From: Lacipirellula parvula
GTDB taxonomy: Bacteria > Planctomycetota > Planctomycetia > Pirellulales > Lacipirellulaceae
Direction of reading: 5' to 3'
Length of the DNA stretch: 64,000 nt
Assembly (NCBI RefSeq): GCF_009177095.1
Contig: NZ_AP021861.1
Coordinates: 3,392,501-3,456,500, forward strand
Shown here: piece after piece, positions 25,447-34,815 of the stretch
How the letters are laid out: each line of letters starts with the position of its first letter
How positions within the stretch are numbered: position 1 is the stretch's first letter
Translations under genes and position numbers: made by a program
Notes under the pieces: generated by a model
Databases searched by the model: none
What the model was told of the DNA's origin: nothing
What the model saw: only the letters and a program-made list of their open reading frames with translations

Positions 25447-27507
25447 ATGGCCACGACTTCGAGCAACGTTACCGAACTGACGATCAACACGATCCGCACG
25501 CTGGCGATGGACGGCGTCGAGAAGGCCAACTCCGGCCATCCCGGCACGCCAATGGCCCTGGCGCCGGTCGCCTACGAGCTGTGGACCAACACCCTCAACT
25601 ACGATCCCAGCTCGCCGCTCTGGCCGAACCGCGACCGCTACATCCTGTCGTGCGGTCACGCCTCGATGCTGATCTACTCGCTGCTCCACCTCGCGGGCGT
25701 GAAGAAGGTCGACGCCAACGGCAAGGTCGAGTCGGGCCTCTCGGTCACGCTCGACGATCTCAAGAATTTTCGCCAATGGCACAGCGCAACCCCCGGCCAT
25801 CCGGAATACGGCCACACCACTGGCGTTGAAACCACCACCGGCCCGCTCGGCCAGGGCGTTGCCAATAGCGTCGGCTTCGCGATCGCCGAGCGCTGGCTCG
25901 CCGCCCGCTACAACCGCCCTGGCTTTAAGCTGTTCGACTACAACGTCTACGCCCAGTGCAGCGACGGCGACCTCATGGAAGGGATCTCGCAAGAGGCCGC
26001 GTCGATCGCCGGTCACTTGAAGCTCTCGAACCTCTGCTGGATCTACGACGACAACAACATCACGATCGAAGGCCGCACGAATCTTGCCTTCAGCGAGCAC
26101 GTCCCCGAGCGGTTCCGCGCTCTCGGCTGGCATGTGGTGGAAATCGAAGACGCCAACGACCTCAACGCCCTGGCCGACGCCTATCAGTCGTTCCTCGACA
26201 ACGTCGAGAGTCCGACGCTAATTGTCGTCCACAGCATCATCGGTTACGGCGCGCCGAAGAAGGCGAACACTTCCGCTGCCCACGGCGAACCGCTCGGCGC
26301 CGACGAAATTCGCGCCACGAAGGCCGTATACGGCTGGCCCGAAGATCAATCGTTCTTCGTTCCGCCGGAAGCGCCGAAATATTTTGCGTCGACCTTAGGA
26401 GCCCGCGGCAAGAAGGCCCGCGAAGCGTGGGAGACGCTGTTCGCGAAGTACAAGCAAGCATTCGCCAAAGAGGCGACCGAGATCGAACAGATGCAGCGTC
26501 ATGAGCTGCCCGCTGGTTGGGACGCCCCCGTGCCGGAGTTTCCGGCGGATCCCAAGGGCGTGGCTACCCGCGTATCAGGCGGCAAAGCCCTTAACATGTA
26601 CGCCGAGCGGATTCCGTGGCTGATCGGCGGTTCGGCCGACTTGGCGCCGTCGACGAAGACGCTGTTGACGTTCAAAGAAACCGGTGCGTTTTCCGCCGAC
26701 GACTACAGCGGCCGCAACTTCCACTTCGGCATTCGTGAGCACGGCATGGCCGCCGCGGTGAACGGCATGACGATCAGCGGCCTGCGAGCCTACGGCGCTA
26801 CGTTCTTCGTCTTCAGCGATTATCTGCGCCCGTCGATGCGGTTGGCCGCGCTCATGGCCATCCCGTCGCTCTTCGTCTTCACGCACGATTCGATCGGCGT
26901 CGGCGAAGACGGCCCGACCCACCAGCCGGTCGAGCACCTGGCCGCCGCCCGCGCGATCCCGGGGTTGATCGTCCTTCGCCCCGGCGATGCCAACGAAGCG
27001 ATCTACGCCTACCGCGCCGCGTTGAAGGAAACGAAGCACCCGGTGGCAATGGTTCTCACTCGGCAGAACCTGCCCACCCTCGACCGCACCAAGTACGCTC
27101 CCGCCAACGGGGTCGAACGTGGCGGCTACACGTTAATCGACGCGCCCGGCGGCAAGCCGCAGGTGATTCTCCTGGCGACCGGCAGCGAACTGTCGCTCGC
27201 CTGCGAGGCGTTTGACCAGCTCGCCAAAGAAGGGATCGCGGCCCGCGTGGTGAGCATGCCGTCGTTTGAGCTGTTCGAGCGGCAAGACGCCGCGTACCGC
27301 GAGCAAGTCTTGCCCGCCGCCGTGACTGCACGAGTGGCCGTAGAAGCCGGCATCCGCCAGCCGTGGGACCGTTACCTTGGTTTAGGCGGCGGATTCGTCG
27401 GCATGCATGGGTTCGGCGCGTCGGCTCCGGCTCAAACACTGTACGAGAAGTTTGGCATCACGACCGCCGGCGTCGTCGCCGAAGCGAAGCGCGTCCTCGG
27501 CAAATAA
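25447..27507 (+). CDS. tkt: Transketolase
   Basis: A 686-residue thiamine-diphosphate enzyme of the pentose phosphate and Calvin-type pathways, transferring two-carbon ketol units between sugar phosphates. Visible features: KANSGHPGTPMALAPVAYELW at the N-terminus, GPLGQGVANSVGFAIAE, the ThDP motif CSDGDLMEGISQEAASIAGH...YDDNNITIEG, the Pyr-domain ADLAPSTKT...FHFGIREHGMAAAVNG with the catalytic Glu, and DSIGVGEDGPTHQPVEHLAA. Length is that of a full-size bacterial enzyme. Its own promoter and a possible operator lie upstream. It is followed by a family C repeat, which could act as a hairpin in the transcript end. Confidence 0.97.
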   Translation: MATTSSNVTELTINTIRTLAMDGVEKANSGHPGTPMALAPVAYELWTNTLNYDPSSPLWPNRDRYILSCGHASMLIYSLLHLAGVKKVDANGKVESGLSVTLDDLKNFRQWHSATPGHPEYGHTTGVETTTGPLGQGVANSVGFAIAERWLAARYNRPGFKLFDYNVYAQCSDGDLMEGISQEAASIAGHLKLSNLCWIYDDNNITIEGRTNLAFSEHVPERFRALGWHVVEIEDANDLNALADAYQSFLDNVESPTLIVVHSIIGYGAPKKANTSAAHGEPLGADEIRATKAVYGWPEDQSFFVPPEAPKYFASTLGARGKKAREAWETLFAKYKQAFAKEATEIEQMQRHELPAGWDAPVPEFPADPKGVATRVSGGKALNMYAERIPWLIGGSADLAPSTKTLLTFKETGAFSADDYSGRNFHFGIREHGMAAAVNGMTISGLRAYGATFFVFSDYLRPSMRLAALMAIPSLFVFTHDSIGVGEDGPTHQPVEHLAAARAIPGLIVLRPGDANEAIYAYRAALKETKHPVAMVLTRQNLPTLDRTKYAPANGVERGGYTLIDAPGGKPQVILLATGSELSLACEAFDQLAKEGIAARVVSMPSFELFERQDAAYREQVLPAAVTARVAVEAGIRQPWDRYLGLGGGFVGMHGFGASAPAQTLYEKFGITTAGVVAEAKRVLGK

Positions 27508-27540
27508 CCGATCGGCGTGTCGTTTTAGAACGCAATCCTT

Positions 27541-27569
27541 TAGCCCCCGGTTCTTCAAACCGGGGGCTA
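27541..27569. repeat. Short palindrome, family C
   Basis: CCCCCGGTTCTTCAAACCGG, flanked by TAG and GGGCTA, between tkt and the HlyIII gene. Other copies: 46941 (short), 46973 and 47199. Confidence 0.85.
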
Positions 27570-27584
27570 TTTCGTGAAGCCAGC

Positions 27585-28268
27585 ATGCCGCTCACCCCCA
27601 TCCCAGGATTCGCCGACCCCGTCTCCAGCCTCAGCCATCTGCTCGGCGCCGTCATCTTCCTGGCTTTGGGGTTCTTCCTCATCCGCCGCGGCGCCGGCAG
27701 CGTGCCGCGGATGATTAGCCTCGGCGTCTTCGTCTTCGGCGCCGTGCTGTTGCTCTCCGTCAGCGGCACGTATCACCTGCTCGATCCCAAGGGAAAACCG
27801 CGCGAAGTGATGCGGGTCCTTGACCACGCCGCCATCTTCACGCTGATCGCTTGCACCTTCACCCCGGTTCACGTCATCCTCTTCCGCGGCATCGGCCGCT
27901 GGGGATCGTTGCTTGCGATCTGGGGCTTCGCGGTCGTCGCGATCACCTGCAAATCGATCTACTTTTACACGATGCCCGAGTGGCTCGGCCTGTCGCTTTA
28001 CCTCGGCATGGGCTGGATTGGGCTCGCGTCGGGCGGAGCCCTCTACCGCCGCTTCGGCTTCGCGTTCGTGGCGCCGATTCTGTGGGGCGGCATCGCCTAT
28101 TCGATCGGGGCGCTCCTCGATCACATGAAGTGGCCCGAAATCTGGCCCGGCGCCATCCGTTCGCACGAAGTCTTCCACATCGCGGTCCTCATCGGCCTCG
28201 CATGTCATTGGTCGTTCATCTACAGCATCGCCGACGGCCGCCTGCCGCCGATTGCCGACGAAGCGTAA
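27585..28268 (+). CDS. HlyIII/PAQR-family membrane protein
   Basis: A 227-residue membrane protein with seven hydrophobic segments and the family's conserved polar residues: SSLSHLLGA in TM1, S-x-x-YH (SGTYHLL), DHAAIFTLIACTFTPV in TM3-TM4, and SHEVFHIAVLIGLACHWSF at the end (the HxxFH zinc-binding motif). This family includes hemolysin III and the eukaryotic adiponectin receptors; bacterial members are thought to be metal-dependent lipid hydrolases, not true hemolysins. The start at 27585 is chosen because homology begins there; the frame extends back into the tkt gene. It lies 77 bp after tkt, separated by a repeat. Confidence 0.88.
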   Translation: MPLTPIPGFADPVSSLSHLLGAVIFLALGFFLIRRGAGSVPRMISLGVFVFGAVLLLSVSGTYHLLDPKGKPREVMRVLDHAAIFTLIACTFTPVHVILFRGIGRWGSLLAIWGFAVVAITCKSIYFYTMPEWLGLSLYLGMGWIGLASGGALYRRFGFAFVAPILWGGIAYSIGALLDHMKWPEIWPGAIRSHEVFHIAVLIGLACHWSFIYSIADGRLPPIADEA

Positions 28269-28427
28269 GTTTCGCGGCAGTCGCCTCGGCTTGCTACCCG
28301 CCGACAGGCCGTCGATAATGCCAGCCGGCCGCTGGCCAGATCAGTTCGGCAAGAAGCAACTCGCCGCAGCGAACTTCACTCACCAACGAGCTTGCCAGCG
28401 CTCACATAATCCAAACGGAACAACCGT

Positions 28428-30194
28428 ATGCAACTCGCCTCTCTTCGTACCGTTGCCCTCTTGTCCGCGTGCGTGCTCGCGAGCCAAACGGCGAGCGCCG
28501 CCGGCATCCTCGACCAACTTCCAGCCGATGCGACCGGATTCGTGGCGATTCACGACCTGGCAGCGACGAGCGCCAAGATCGAACGCGTCACCGCGATCTT
28601 CAAGGAACTCACCCCCGGCCCGATCCCGCCGCCGCTGGCGATCGCGCAGGGAGTCACCGGCATCGGCCCCGGCCTCGACGAGTCGGGCGACGCGATCCTC
28701 GCCCTGATGCCGGGTGACGACGCCCCGCTGCCGCCGCGGCCGCTGTTGCTTCTGCCCGTGAGCGACTACGCCGCCTTCGCTGAATCGATCGGCGGCGACG
28801 CCACCGGCGAAGTCTGCCGCGTCACGCTCGCCGGCGAAGAGGTGCTGCTGGCCAAACGCGGCGATTTCGCGGCGATCATGAACGTCGAACACCGCGACGA
28901 TCTTGAGAAGATCCTCGCTGCCAGCCCGACGCCGATTGCCGAGTTGGCGCCCCTCGAAGCGTGGCTCGCGACGACCGACGTCTCGGCAGGCCTCACGCGC
29001 TCGGGCGTCGAGCGTCTGATCGCACTCAGCCGCCGCAGTACTTCCGATTTCCGCCAACAGATGGAAGCCAACTTCGCCGATCCCGCGCTCAGCGAGATGA
29101 TGAACGATATGCGGCGTAACATTGAACTCGCCGACAAAGCGCTGGAGTTCCTCGGCGCCGAAGTGAAAGCCGGCGCTGTGGGGCTGACCATCGACGAGGC
29201 GACCAACGTCCGTCTGGCCAAGCGAGTCATCTTTGCGGCGAAGGATGGCGAATCGAAAATCCCCACGGCCGAGCCGCTCAACAAGTCGCCGCTTAGCGGC
29301 TTAGCAACGGCGCCTTACGTGATCGGCGGCAGCGGCCCGATACCCACGGGTTACGGCGACCGCCTGGCCGCGCTCTCGCGACAGCTCCTCCAGAACCTCC
29401 CGCAAGGCCGCGGTTACACCGGCTTCGAAGAGGAGGATTGGCAGCAGCTCGAAAAGTCATACCGTCAAATGATGAAGGGGCTGAAGTCGATCGGGTTTGT
29501 CTTGTACGAAGGCCAGAAAACTGACGGCGTCTTCAGCAACTACTACTTCACGTATGAAGTGGAAGACTCGCAGGCCTACTTGAAGCAGTTTCGCGAATCG
29601 ATGGAAATCAACAACGAGTTGATGGCTAAGGCCGCCAACGACTTGCTCCTCGAATACGAGCTAAAGGACATCACGATCGCCGACAAGCCAGCGCTTGAGG
29701 CGGTGGCCGACGTCGTCGCGGCCGGCGCCGATCCGAACGTCGCCATGGTCGAACCGATGTTGAAGGCGATGTTCGGCGCCGACGGAAAGGTTCGCATGTA
29801 CGCCGTGGCCGTCGACGCCGACACGGTGCTCATGGCGGTCGCCCCGGAAGCCGCCGTCGCCAAAGCGGTGGAGGCTGCAGCCAGCGGCGCCAAGGGGCTC
29901 GCCGAGGATGCCTCGATTGGCGTCACGGCAAAGCTACTCGATCCGCAGGCGCCTTGGACGGCATTCGTGAATCCCGCCGGCGCCATCTCGTGGGGAAAGC
30001 GGTTCATCGCGGCCACCACGATGGCCTTCGGGGTCGGAGATGCGGAGCCCAAAACGCCCGCTTTCCCCGCCACCCCGCCGCTCGGGTTCTCCGTGAATTT
30101 CACCGAGAACCAACTGCAAAGCGAAGTGGTCGCGCCCGTCGGGTTCCTCGAAGCCGTGGCTACCTACGCGAAGACGCTCACGAAGGGCGAGTAA
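28428..30194 (+). CDS. Large secreted protein of unknown function
   Basis: A 588-residue protein with a signal peptide at 1-24 (LRTVALLSACVLASQTASAA). The remainder is rich in Ala, Glu, Asp and Leu with no membrane segment, suggesting a soluble periplasmic or surface protein. It begins with a duplicated-looking pattern (GFVAIHDLAATSAKIERVTAI; then FLALMPGDDAPLPPRPLLLLPV-like strands), as in planctomycete families that have no assigned function. No catalytic motif is evident. A family B repeat starts ten bases after the stop, and another, inverted, follows at 30266. I do not recognise the family. Confidence 0.7.
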   Translation: MQLASLRTVALLSACVLASQTASAAGILDQLPADATGFVAIHDLAATSAKIERVTAIFKELTPGPIPPPLAIAQGVTGIGPGLDESGDAILALMPGDDAPLPPRPLLLLPVSDYAAFAESIGGDATGEVCRVTLAGEEVLLAKRGDFAAIMNVEHRDDLEKILAASPTPIAELAPLEAWLATTDVSAGLTRSGVERLIALSRRSTSDFRQQMEANFADPALSEMMNDMRRNIELADKALEFLGAEVKAGAVGLTIDEATNVRLAKRVIFAAKDGESKIPTAEPLNKSPLSGLATAPYVIGGSGPIPTGYGDRLAALSRQLLQNLPQGRGYTGFEEEDWQQLEKSYRQMMKGLKSIGFVLYEGQKTDGVFSNYYFTYEVEDSQAYLKQFRESMEINNELMAKAANDLLLEYELKDITIADKPALEAVADVVAAGADPNVAMVEPMLKAMFGADGKVRMYAVAVDADTVLMAVAPEAAVAKAVEAAASGAKGLAEDASIGVTAKLLDPQAPWTAFVNPAGAISWGKRFIAATTMAFGVGDAEPKTPAFPATPPLGFSVNFTENQLQSEVVAPVGFLEAVATYAKTLTKGE

Positions 30195-30203
30195 CATGCT
30201 CTC

Positions 30204-30289
30204 TAGCCCCGGGCTCTGCCCGGGGGTCTCTCTCTATTCCGCGATGCGTGGCGGACCGCAAAGCTACCCCCGGGCGGAGCCCGGGGCTA
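30204..30289. repeat. Inverted pair of family B palindromes
   Basis: TAGCCCCGGGCTCTGCCCGG (30204 onward, to 30227) faces a second unit at 30266-30289 in inverted orientation; together they form a BIME-like structure between convergent genes. The last three bases (CTA, 30287-30289) are the TAG stop of the amidohydrolase on the minus strand. Confidence 0.85.
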
Positions 30290-31465
30290 AAAAACGATTG
30301 GCTGCTCGCTGCCGCCTAACAGCGGTGCGTAGGGATCGTGTTTCTCCGCACCGCAAGGCATAGCGATCAATCGTGCCGCCTTGCCGATCGCAATACTACC
30401 GAGCGAGCCCGCAAGCCCCAGCGCCGCGGCGCCGTCGAGCGTCGCCATCCGTAGCAGCGTCGCCGGCGCAACGCCCGGATGATGCGCAGCTGCGAAGCGA
30501 ACTTCACTGAGCAGATTCAAATCGGGATTCGACGCCCGGCTATCGGTACCAAACGCGACGCGAACTCCCGCGTCGAGCATTGCCACCAGCGGATAGGATT
30601 CATGCCCAAAGTAGGCGTGCGTCCGCGGGCAGTAGACGACGCTCATCCGCTCGCGTTGGTTTGCGGCGAACGCGATCTCCTCAGCGTCGAGGTAGTTGCC
30701 GTGGATCACGAGCGAACGTTCGGCGCGGCTTAGCTGCCGCATGTAATCGAGCACCCGCGAGTCGCGCGGAATGGCCGACGCATCCCACATGCTGCGGTCA
30801 GCCAGCAACTCCTGAAACGGGCCGGTTCCGTCGCGCAGCAGTTCCAGCTCTTCGCGCGATTCCGCTAAGTGCATCGCCATCGGCAGGCAGCGTTCCACGG
30901 CGAGGTCGACGAGCCGTTCGAGCAGCCGCGGGTGAACGGTGTAAGGGGCGTGCGGGCTGATCCCTGCCGCGGCGCCCGCAAGCTCGACGCGGCGCTCCAT
31001 CTCGGCGAAGACCGAATCGACTCGCCCCGCTGAAAATCCGATCGCTTCTTGAAAGAGCAGGAGCGAGCCGTCGTTGTTCGCCTCGTACAACGCTGCTAGC
31101 GACGTGGCGATCTCGCCGATGGCGCCGACGCCCGCGTTGCGAGATTCCTGAAGCCCAGCCGCAATCGCGGCCGCCGGATCGCGATCGCCGCGGCCGCGAT
31201 CTGCGATCACCGAGCGAATCCAGGCCGGCAAACTCATCCCCGTCAAGCCGAGCGGCTTCGTCAGCCCGCTAAATTCCAGATGGGTGTGAGCGTTCACCAG
31301 CGCCGGCAACAGCACAACGTCGCCGAGGTCGGTTACGGCGTCCGCTTCAGTCGCCCGCTGGCCAACTGCGGCAATGACGCCGTCACGCAGCGTAACGCAG
31401 CCTCCTTCGATTGGCGGCCCGTCGATCGGCAGCACCCAGCGAGCTCGTAGCGTCTGTTGCGTCAT
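30287..31465 (-). CDS. Amidohydrolase, probably aminodeoxyfutalosine deaminase
   Basis: A 392-residue metal-dependent amidohydrolase of the chlorohydrolase/adenosine-deaminase-like subgroup. Metal ligands are seen: NAHTHLEFSGL (H60, H62), ISPHAPYTVH, MHLAESREELELL and the Asp of FGTDSRASNPDLN. The motif spacing and LNxHxHLE type are those of family members assigned to deamination of aminodeoxyfutalosine (MqnX) in menaquinone synthesis. mqnA and mqnC lie 3.3-5.3 kb upstream on the same strand, which supports this reading, but an S-adenosylhomocysteine- or guanine-deaminase-like activity cannot be excluded. The TAG stop lies in a family B repeat. Confidence 0.75.
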   Translation of the reverse strand: MTQQTLRARWVLPIDGPPIEGGCVTLRDGVIAAVGQRATEADAVTDLGDVVLLPALVNAHTHLEFSGLTKPLGLTGMSLPAWIRSVIADRGRGDRDPAAAIAAGLQESRNAGVGAIGEIATSLAALYEANNDGSLLLFQEAIGFSAGRVDSVFAEMERRVELAGAAAGISPHAPYTVHPRLLERLVDLAVERCLPMAMHLAESREELELLRDGTGPFQELLADRSMWDASAIPRDSRVLDYMRQLSRAERSLVIHGNYLDAEEIAFAANQRERMSVVYCPRTHAYFGHESYPLVAMLDAGVRVAFGTDSRASNPDLNLLSEVRFAAAHHPGVAPATLLRMATLDGAAALGLAGSLGSIAIGKAARLIAMPCGAEKHDPYAPLLGGSEQPIVF

Positions 31466-31525
31466 CGTAGGTTGGGCGTTCAGCCCGACAGCCTTTCGCT
31501 ACGGCCACATTCCATCAGACCGTTG

Positions 31526-33859
31526 TCAGGCGGGGACGCCCGAGCGCCGCCCTTGCTGCTGCCGAGCTTCTTCCAATTGCTCTTCGGCCGTTCGCGAGTG
31601 CCGCACGCCGTGCAGATTCCACAAAATGCTGGCCGCAATTGCCGCACACAAAGCGACAGTCGGCCAGCGATAGATTAGCGGGTCCTCGCCGCTCAGCAAA
31701 AACGCGAGTGGCGATTCGGGATTGGCCGTGGCGATCTGTGCCGCCTTATGCACCGACAGCTGCAACGAATTGTGCACCGTGTGGAGCAAGATACAGGGCC
31801 AGATGCTTTCTGTCTGCACGGCGACGTAGCCGATGATCACGCCCATCATCGTCGCGGAAATCTTCTGGTGGAGGAACGTGTGGACAAAGCCAAACGCCAC
31901 GGCCGACAGCACGATCGCCCACCACTTGTGACCGACGTGCCGAAAGCCCGAGAGGACGAACCCGCGGAACGCGAGTTCTTCGCACACCGCTGGCAGGAGG
32001 GCCATCAGTGCGAGCGCAATCAACCAGCCGGGAACGATCCACATGTCGGGCACGCTGTTGAGCGCACCCTCAATCTGCTGTGCAGCGTGAACGGTCGCCT
32101 CCGGAATCGGGTAAAGACTGCCGATGTACTCCGCCGCCCGCACGACGACGGGATGGAGCGCGAGCGCCAACGCGACCACGCCGAACAAATGCCCCCACCG
32201 CGGCGTGCGCTGGAGCAGTAGCGTTCGCGCCGGTTCGCGCGTCAGCATGATCGTCATCAGAATCGCCGGGGCGAAGACGCATGCGAGCTGGCTAACAATC
32301 AGCATCTTTGCCAGGAAAGCAAAGGTGAACTCATCCGGCGCCGCGGCCGACAGGCTCACGAAAAACTGCACGATCAGGATTAGCGCCACGCACAGCGATG
32401 CTTGGGCGAAGCTCGGCGTCGCCTGCCTATCTCGCACCAAATGGACCAGCCAGCGGCCGAGTTCTAAACGCTCGCTCTCGCGGAATAGCACTGATTCACG
32501 GTTGAACTGCTCCTCAGCCCACCGAATCGCGAGCATGCAGCAGATGAACGTCACCGCGAGCACCGGGACGACGAATCGCAGCGCTTCGGCATACTGCCCT
32601 TCGATCACCGAACGCAGTAGCAGCACCATCCCTGTCACGGGGACAAAGCTGTTGCCGAGGTTCAGTTCAACGCCCGGCGACATTGGCAGCATCATTAGCG
32701 GCATCGTCACCAGCATGATCGGCATCAAGTAGTATTGGCCCTCTTTCGTGCTACGCGCGAACGCAGCACAAGCCAAGCAAAGCGCGCTGAACAATGCCGA
32801 AATCGGGATGAGCGCCACCGCCAGCCAGAGGAGCGACGGCAACGGCGGCAGCGAAAGCGCGTCAATGGCATTGAACGCGCCTGTCTTGCTGAGGTTGTCG
32901 ATGACGAATTTGCCAGTCAGCCCGAGACTGCCGAGGTTGAGAATCGCCGTGACGACGCTAAAGGTCATCACGGTGAGCAGCTTGCCCCAGACGATCTCGC
33001 GTCGCAAGGCGGGGCTGGTCAGCAGCGTCTCGAGCGTCCCGCGTTCTTTTTCGCCCGCGCACAAGTCAACGGCGGGGTAGAAGGCGCCGGTGAGGGCCCA
33101 AATGAACACAAAAAATGGCAGCACCTTCGACCAAACGGCCGCTTGCCGCTGCTGGGCCTGGGCGACGTCGCGCGGGAAGAGTTCGAACGGCGTCGTCGCC
33201 TCGACCGGCACGTTGCTGGCGTTGAGATTTTGCTCAGTCACCTCGCCGCGCCAACGCTGCAGCACCTGCAACACGCGGAGTTGCGTCACTTGCGACTTAT
33301 CGTCGGGCGAATTGTAGAGGATGATCGGCGACGGGAACGACGTCCCCGCCGCGGCGGTGCGTTCGACCAGCGCACGGCGAACCTCTACGAGCCGCTCTTC
33401 AAATCCGTTGGGGAAAACGAGAATCGCCTCGACCCGGCCCGAATCGAGCAGCTCCTTCGCCGCGGCGTCGAACGCGGCCTCGTCGGCTGATATTGGCTCC
33501 TGTTTCCCGTCGGTCGGCAGGTCTTTCCCCTTGCGAAGGTCGTCGGCCAAGTCAGGGAAGTCGCGCGGCGTGAGCACCTCAATCTTTTCATGCCATTCCG
33601 CCTGATCGAACAGTGGTTGCGCGAAGCGGTCGTCCTCGATCAGCGGCGGCAGCCATTCGGCGCTTCGCAGTTGCCGGGAACCGACCACCAGTACGCGAGC
33701 TTCTACCTTCTGCAGGAACTGCGTCAGCTGAAAAAAGCTGGTCCCTAGCAGCGGGTAGAGCAATAGCGGCAGCACGGCGATCAAGAACAAGGTCCGCCGA
33801 TCGCGCAGTTGGTCGCGCATCTCGCGGAGGTAGATCAGTTTGACGTTCTTGAACTGCAT
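31526..33859 (-). CDS. ABC-2 type permease fused to a CPBP intramembrane protease
   Basis: A 777-residue membrane protein. The first part (about 1-460) is a NatB-type ABC-2 permease: TM at about 22-45, a large extracytoplasmic loop, and a group of helices from about 230 to 450 (ALTGAFYPAVDLCAGEKERGTLETLL is the permease signature). The second part (about 480-777) carries the CPBP glutamic-protease motifs: EELAFRGF (E627, E628, R632), FGFVHTFLH (H660) and LLHTVHNS (H693, H696). Planctomycetes have this fusion. Its ATPase is encoded 15 bp upstream. Na+ or drug export with coupled protein processing is a possible role. Confidence 0.85.
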   Translation of the reverse strand: MQFKNVKLIYLREMRDQLRDRRTLFLIAVLPLLLYPLLGTSFFQLTQFLQKVEARVLVVGSRQLRSAEWLPPLIEDDRFAQPLFDQAEWHEKIEVLTPRDFPDLADDLRKGKDLPTDGKQEPISADEAAFDAAAKELLDSGRVEAILVFPNGFEERLVEVRRALVERTAAAGTSFPSPIILYNSPDDKSQVTQLRVLQVLQRWRGEVTEQNLNASNVPVEATTPFELFPRDVAQAQQRQAAVWSKVLPFFVFIWALTGAFYPAVDLCAGEKERGTLETLLTSPALRREIVWGKLLTVMTFSVVTAILNLGSLGLTGKFVIDNLSKTGAFNAIDALSLPPLPSLLWLAVALIPISALFSALCLACAAFARSTKEGQYYLMPIMLVTMPLMMLPMSPGVELNLGNSFVPVTGMVLLLRSVIEGQYAEALRFVVPVLAVTFICCMLAIRWAEEQFNRESVLFRESERLELGRWLVHLVRDRQATPSFAQASLCVALILIVQFFVSLSAAAPDEFTFAFLAKMLIVSQLACVFAPAILMTIMLTREPARTLLLQRTPRWGHLFGVVALALALHPVVVRAAEYIGSLYPIPEATVHAAQQIEGALNSVPDMWIVPGWLIALALMALLPAVCEELAFRGFVLSGFRHVGHKWWAIVLSAVAFGFVHTFLHQKISATMMGVIIGYVAVQTESIWPCILLHTVHNSLQLSVHKAAQIATANPESPLAFLLSGEDPLIYRWPTVALCAAIAASILWNLHGVRHSRTAEEQLEEARQQQGRRSGVPA

Positions 33860-33874
33860 GCTTCGTGCGGTGCG

Positions 33875-34642
33875 TTAGCCGACGGACGATCCCGCCGCGA
33901 GGCGACGTTCGTTCGCACGGATCAAGTCAAAGAAAATATCCTCGAGGTCGGGCTGCGAATGTTGTTCCCGCAGCTCATCGATGCGACCCTCGGCTAGTAG
34001 TCGCCCATGGTGGACGATCGCCACGCGGTCGCACAGTCGCTCGACCTCGCGCATGATGTGCGTCGAGAAGACGATGCACTTACCTTGGTCGCGCAGCTCA
34101 GCCACTGCTTCGAGCAGCGAGCGGGCCACGAGGACGTCGAGGCCGTTGGTTGCTTCGTCAAAAATTAGCACCGGCGGATCGTGGACAATCGCGCGGGCGA
34201 TCGACACTTTTTGCTTCATGCCGGTCGACATCTTGGCGCCGAGCAGGTCGCGAATCTCCTGCATCTGCAGCCGCTCGAACAGCAGCTCCATCCGTTCGCG
34301 GAGACGTTCGTCTTCAAGCCCGTAGAGCTTGCCGAAATATTCGACCATCTCCCACGCGGTCATCCGATCGTAGACCGCCGTGTTGGCCGACATGAAGCCG
34401 ATGTGAGCTCGCACGAGCGCCGGCTGCGTGACGACGTCGTAACCGTTGATGATCGCGGTGCCGCCGGTCGGTTGCAGCACGGTACTCAGGATCCGCAGGG
34501 CGGTCGTCTTGCCGGCGCCGTTGGGCCCGAGCAGGCCGTAGACCTCGCCCGGTTTGGCCGTGAACGACAGGCTATCGAGCGCAACGAACTCCCCGCGATG
34601 CAGGTCGGCGTACACCTTGCTGAGGTTGCGGGCTTCGATCAT
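33875..34642 (-). CDS. ABC transporter ATP-binding protein (NatA-like)
   Basis: A 255-residue ATPase. Walker [10 protein letters not shown] at about 39-47, Q-loop region [17 protein letters not shown], signature [20 protein letters not shown], Walker [14 protein letters not shown] and a switch His in [10 protein letters not shown]. The ABC signature is STGMK rather than LSGGQ, as in the NatA group. It pairs with the permease/CPBP fusion just downstream (15 bp gap), forming an ABC-2 type exporter. It follows mqnC by 173 bp. Confidence 0.92.
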   Translation of the reverse strand: MIEARNLSKVYADLHRGEFVALDSLSFTAKPGEVYGLLGPNGAGKTTALRILSTVLQPTGGTAIINGYDVVTQPALVRAHIGFMSANTAVYDRMTAWEMVEYFGKLYGLEDERLRERMELLFERLQMQEIRDLLGAKMSTGMKQKVSIARAIVHDPPVLIFDEATNGLDVLVARSLLEAVAELRDQGKCIVFSTHIMREVERLCDRVAIVHHGRLLAEGRIDELREQHSQPDLEDIFFDLIRANERRLAAGSSVG

Positions 34643-34815
34643 GAGTAGGTCAGACTGCGAGTCTGACGAGCTGCGGGCGCCGGCGCGAAGCCAACAAAAT
34701 CAGCGTGTGCGCTGGTGCGGCAGCCCCAACGCCTCGCCGTCAGGCAGGAACGCCTGATCTACGTTGAAGCTTATCAGCCCACCCCGAAAAAGTCGACGCA
34801 AGTGACCGCAGCGAT

